In this document: piece by piece, positions 14,811-16,359 of the stretch
Numbering within the stretch: the first letter of the stretch is position 1
How the letters are laid out: every line of letters starts with the position of its first letter
From: Deltaproteobacteria bacterium
Lineage (GTDB): Bacteria > Desulfobacterota > Desulfuromonadia > Geobacterales > Geobacteraceae
NCBI GenBank assembly: GCA_021810985.1
Contig: JAJZQA010000012.1
Location: 1 to 16,359 of the forward strand
DNA: 16,359 bases
Reading direction: 5' to 3'
Position numbers and translations under genes: made by a program
Notes under the pieces: generated by a model
The model's database searches: none
The model's input: only the letters and a program-made list of their open reading frames with translations
What the model was told of the DNA's origin: nothing

Positions 14811-16022
14811 CTACTTCCCGACCTTGACACTGATGGCGTACTTCAGGTAGCGCCCCTCCGGAAAGGTGACCGGATAGGGAAAATCCTCCGGCTGACCGGC
14901 CAGGTTGATCACCCGCAGGTCACTGCCCGTTTTGAGCGCACCGCGCCGCAGCTCCTTGAGGTAGTCGGCAAGATCCAGTTTCTGGTGGTTGGATGAACTG
15001 ATCAGCAGACCGCCGTCGTTCAGAAGCGGCAGCGCCGCGGCAACCAGGTCCGAGGTGCCGCCGCGGGTGGTGAAGCGGCTCTTTCCGGTAGTGGAAAAGG
15101 ACGGTGGATCCATCAAAATGATATCGTATTTCTTCTTCCGTGCCGCCAGATCCGCCAGCACGGCGAGACAATCACCCACCAGGAACTCGTAGCGCTGGGG
15201 ATCGAGGCGATTGCAGCCAAAATTGGCCTTGGCCCATTCGGTGTAGCCGGCCGAGACATCCACAGTGGTCACCTGGCTCGCCCCGGCAGCGGCGGCCGCC
15301 ACGGAAAAAGCGCCGGTGTAGGCAAAGAGGTTCAGCAGCCGTTTCCCTGCCACGCGCGCCATCAGGTCGCGGCGGTTGCGGCGCTGGTCGAGAAACAGAC
15401 CGGTATTCAGTCCCTGCTCCAGACTGACCAGGAAGGTCAGGCCGTTTTCGCGCACCTCCAGCTGCGGCGGTGCCGGTTTACCGCTCAACAGCTTGCCGTA
15501 GCGCTTGCTGTCGCTGACCGCCTCCAACTCCCTGGTTTTCTGGGGGCGGCTCTTTTCGTAGATGCCGGTTGGCGAAAGCAGTTCCTGCAGCACCCGGGTC
15601 ACCAGCGAAAGATGGGGACGCCAGCCGGAGCAGTACAGCTGCACCATGAGGAAAGCGCCGTAACGGTCGACCGTCAGACCGGGCAGACCGTCTCCTTCGG
15701 CATTCACCAGACGATAGGCGTTTGTCTCCGCAAGTTCAGCATGACAGCTTCGCAACTCGATGGCCGCTGTCAGCTGCCTTGTCAGCCAGGACTGATCCAG
15801 ACTGATGTGTTTGCGGGACAGCACCCTGGCCACAATCCGGTCGGCCGGGTCAAGCAGAGCCGTGGCCAGAAAACGCCCGGCACTGTCCGTTAACGAAACC
15901 ACTTGCCCAGCCTGCCCGGCAGGCCAGCGCTTCGTGTGACTGTCGGCAATCACCCAGGGATGCCCCAGATCCAGCATCTGCACCGTTTCCGGCCCGACTA
16001 TTCTTTTCTCCGGTTGTTTCAA
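14811..16022 (-). CDS. RlmI/RlmK-like 23S rRNA methyltransferase (class I SAM-dependent)
   Basis: A 403-residue protein with an N-terminal PUA-like domain (about 1-75), a middle region with RLVNAEGDGLPGLTVDRYG (104-122) and a C-terminal Rossmann methyltransferase. Motif I LNLFAYTGAFS is at 230-240, VDVS (254-257) binds SAM ribose, GDCL follows, and motif IV is DPPSFS (305-310). RlmI makes m5C1962 of 23S rRNA with a catalytic cysteine late in the domain, but here that place reads ISSSNHQK, more like the N-methylating RlmK type, so the modified base is uncertain. The start codon is TTG at 16020-16022, with AGGAG six bases upstream; no ATG fits the family N-terminus better. Confidence 0.9.
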   Translation of the reverse strand: MKQPEKRIVGPETVQMLDLGHPWVIADSHTKRWPAGQAGQVVSLTDSAGRFLATALLDPADRIVARVLSRKHISLDQSWLTRQLTAAIELRSCHAELAETNAYRLVNAEGDGLPGLTVDRYGAFLMVQLYCSGWRPHLSLVTRVLQELLSPTGIYEKSRPQKTRELEAVSDSKRYGKLLSGKPAPPQLEVRENGLTFLVSLEQGLNTGLFLDQRRNRRDLMARVAGKRLLNLFAYTGAFSVAAAAAGASQVTTVDVSAGYTEWAKANFGCNRLDPQRYEFLVGDCLAVLADLAARKKKYDIILMDPPSFSTTGKSRFTTRGGTSDLVAAALPLLNDGGLLISSSNHQKLDLADYLKELRRGALKTGSDLRVINLAGQPEDFPYPVTFPEGRYLKYAISVKVGK

Positions 16023-16359
16023 ATGATACTCCTGTCAGGTGGTGTAATTTTCTGACGGTATCGCCCTCCCTGACAAAGCGCAAGTATTTTTTCAGGCAGC
16101 CAATCTCCGGAAATCTGAACAGTGAGTACCAGACCACGTATCTTTCTTGATTTGCCTGAGATAACGTCGCTTGTCTCGCAAAAATCTTGAAATGCTGTTT
16201 TTTGCCATCCCCGCGACTTGCGCGTCGCAACTCACGCGAAAGAGCAAAACGGAAACCGGAGAAGTAAACAAACCGCTCTTTTACAGCATACCCGCCAGCA
16301 CACCCAATTAAATCCATTGACAAAACTTTCTGAGCGTATAAAATAGTAATCAATTACTA
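16023..16359. other. Gene-poor right end upstream of the rRNA methyltransferase
   Basis: These 337 bases hold the ribosome binding site of the methyltransferase gene at the left and an outward promoter at the right. A long minus-strand frame crosses the region but continues into the methyltransferase gene in another frame and looks non-coding. A small hairpin GCGAC-TTGCGC-GTCGC lies near 16213-16228. I recognise no RNA gene. Confidence 0.5.
16317..16344 (+). promoter_or_regulatory. Sigma-70-type promoter pointing out of the window
   Basis: A perfect -35 box TTGACA (16317-16322), a 16-base spacer and TAAAAT (16339-16344, five of six matches) form the best promoter match in the window. It reads rightward, divergent from the methyltransferase gene, so its target lies beyond the edge. 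Confidence 0.6.

Noticed and set aside
16092..16208. Small basic minus-strand frame (38 codons) starting MAKNSISRFL
   Set aside because: A G-run directly touches the ATG, leaving no proper ribosome binding site spacing, and I know no family like it. It could be revisited if a transcript is found.
15850..16353. Long minus-strand open frame (167 codons) at the right end
   Set aside because: It overlaps about 170 bases of the rRNA methyltransferase N-terminus in a different frame, and its sequence shows no recognisable domain. The TTG start at 16022 with its own AGGAG explains the methyltransferase without it.

Overview
The window looks like chromosomal DNA of a Gram-negative bacterium, most likely a deltaproteobacterium of the Geobacter/Pelobacter/Desulfuromonas group (Desulfuromonadota). 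This rests on the LPS heptose genes (outer membrane), the type of PpiD-like periplasmic chaperone, a MauE/DoxX protein next to an exported rhodanese, strong AGGAG-type ribosome binding sites, and a remembered but unchecked similarity to Geobacter gene order (heptose genes, glycosyltransferase, mreB, PpiD-like gene, purC). I see no rRNA or tRNA genes, insertion sequences, CRISPR arrays or phage genes.

Left part (1-5818, all minus strand, read right to left): mreB, then a family 2 glycosyltransferase, gmhA, a conserved gene of unknown function, hldE and gmhB (cut by the left edge). The last five genes abut or overlap and form a tight operon. GmhA, HldE and GmhB carry out four of the five steps from sedoheptulose 7-phosphate to ADP-heptose for the LPS inner core. 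Only the epimerase HldD is not in the window.

Middle (5819-8618, plus strand): a divergent intergenic region, a membrane-anchored PpiD/SurA-like chaperone that seems to lack its parvulin domain, a terminator, purC (SAICAR synthetase) and a strong terminator. From 8659 to 10152 (minus strand) lie a SAM-dependent O-methyltransferase-like gene and a small SLOG-fold protein of the putative molybdenum-cofactor-carrier type, probably cotranscribed.

Right part: an unusual MutY-like DNA glycosylase with no Fe-S cluster cysteines (plus), a 295-base leader region with a hairpin just before a MalY/PatB-type C-S lyase (plus), and then a probable promoter with operator-like palindromes in front of a MauE/DoxX membrane protein and an exported rhodanese whose reading frame is broken by one extra base. 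On the minus strand lie a YdjM-like membrane protein, a roughly 150-base stretch of nested inverted repeats, and an RlmI/RlmK-like rRNA methyltransferase that begins with TTG. A good sigma-70-type promoter at the right edge points out of the window.

I found no clear multi-gene new system. The best leads are the unknown gene embedded in the heptose operon, the nested inverted-repeat element at 14601-14752, the divergent MutY-like glycosylase, and the promoter/operator-controlled MauE-rhodanese pair with its frameshift.
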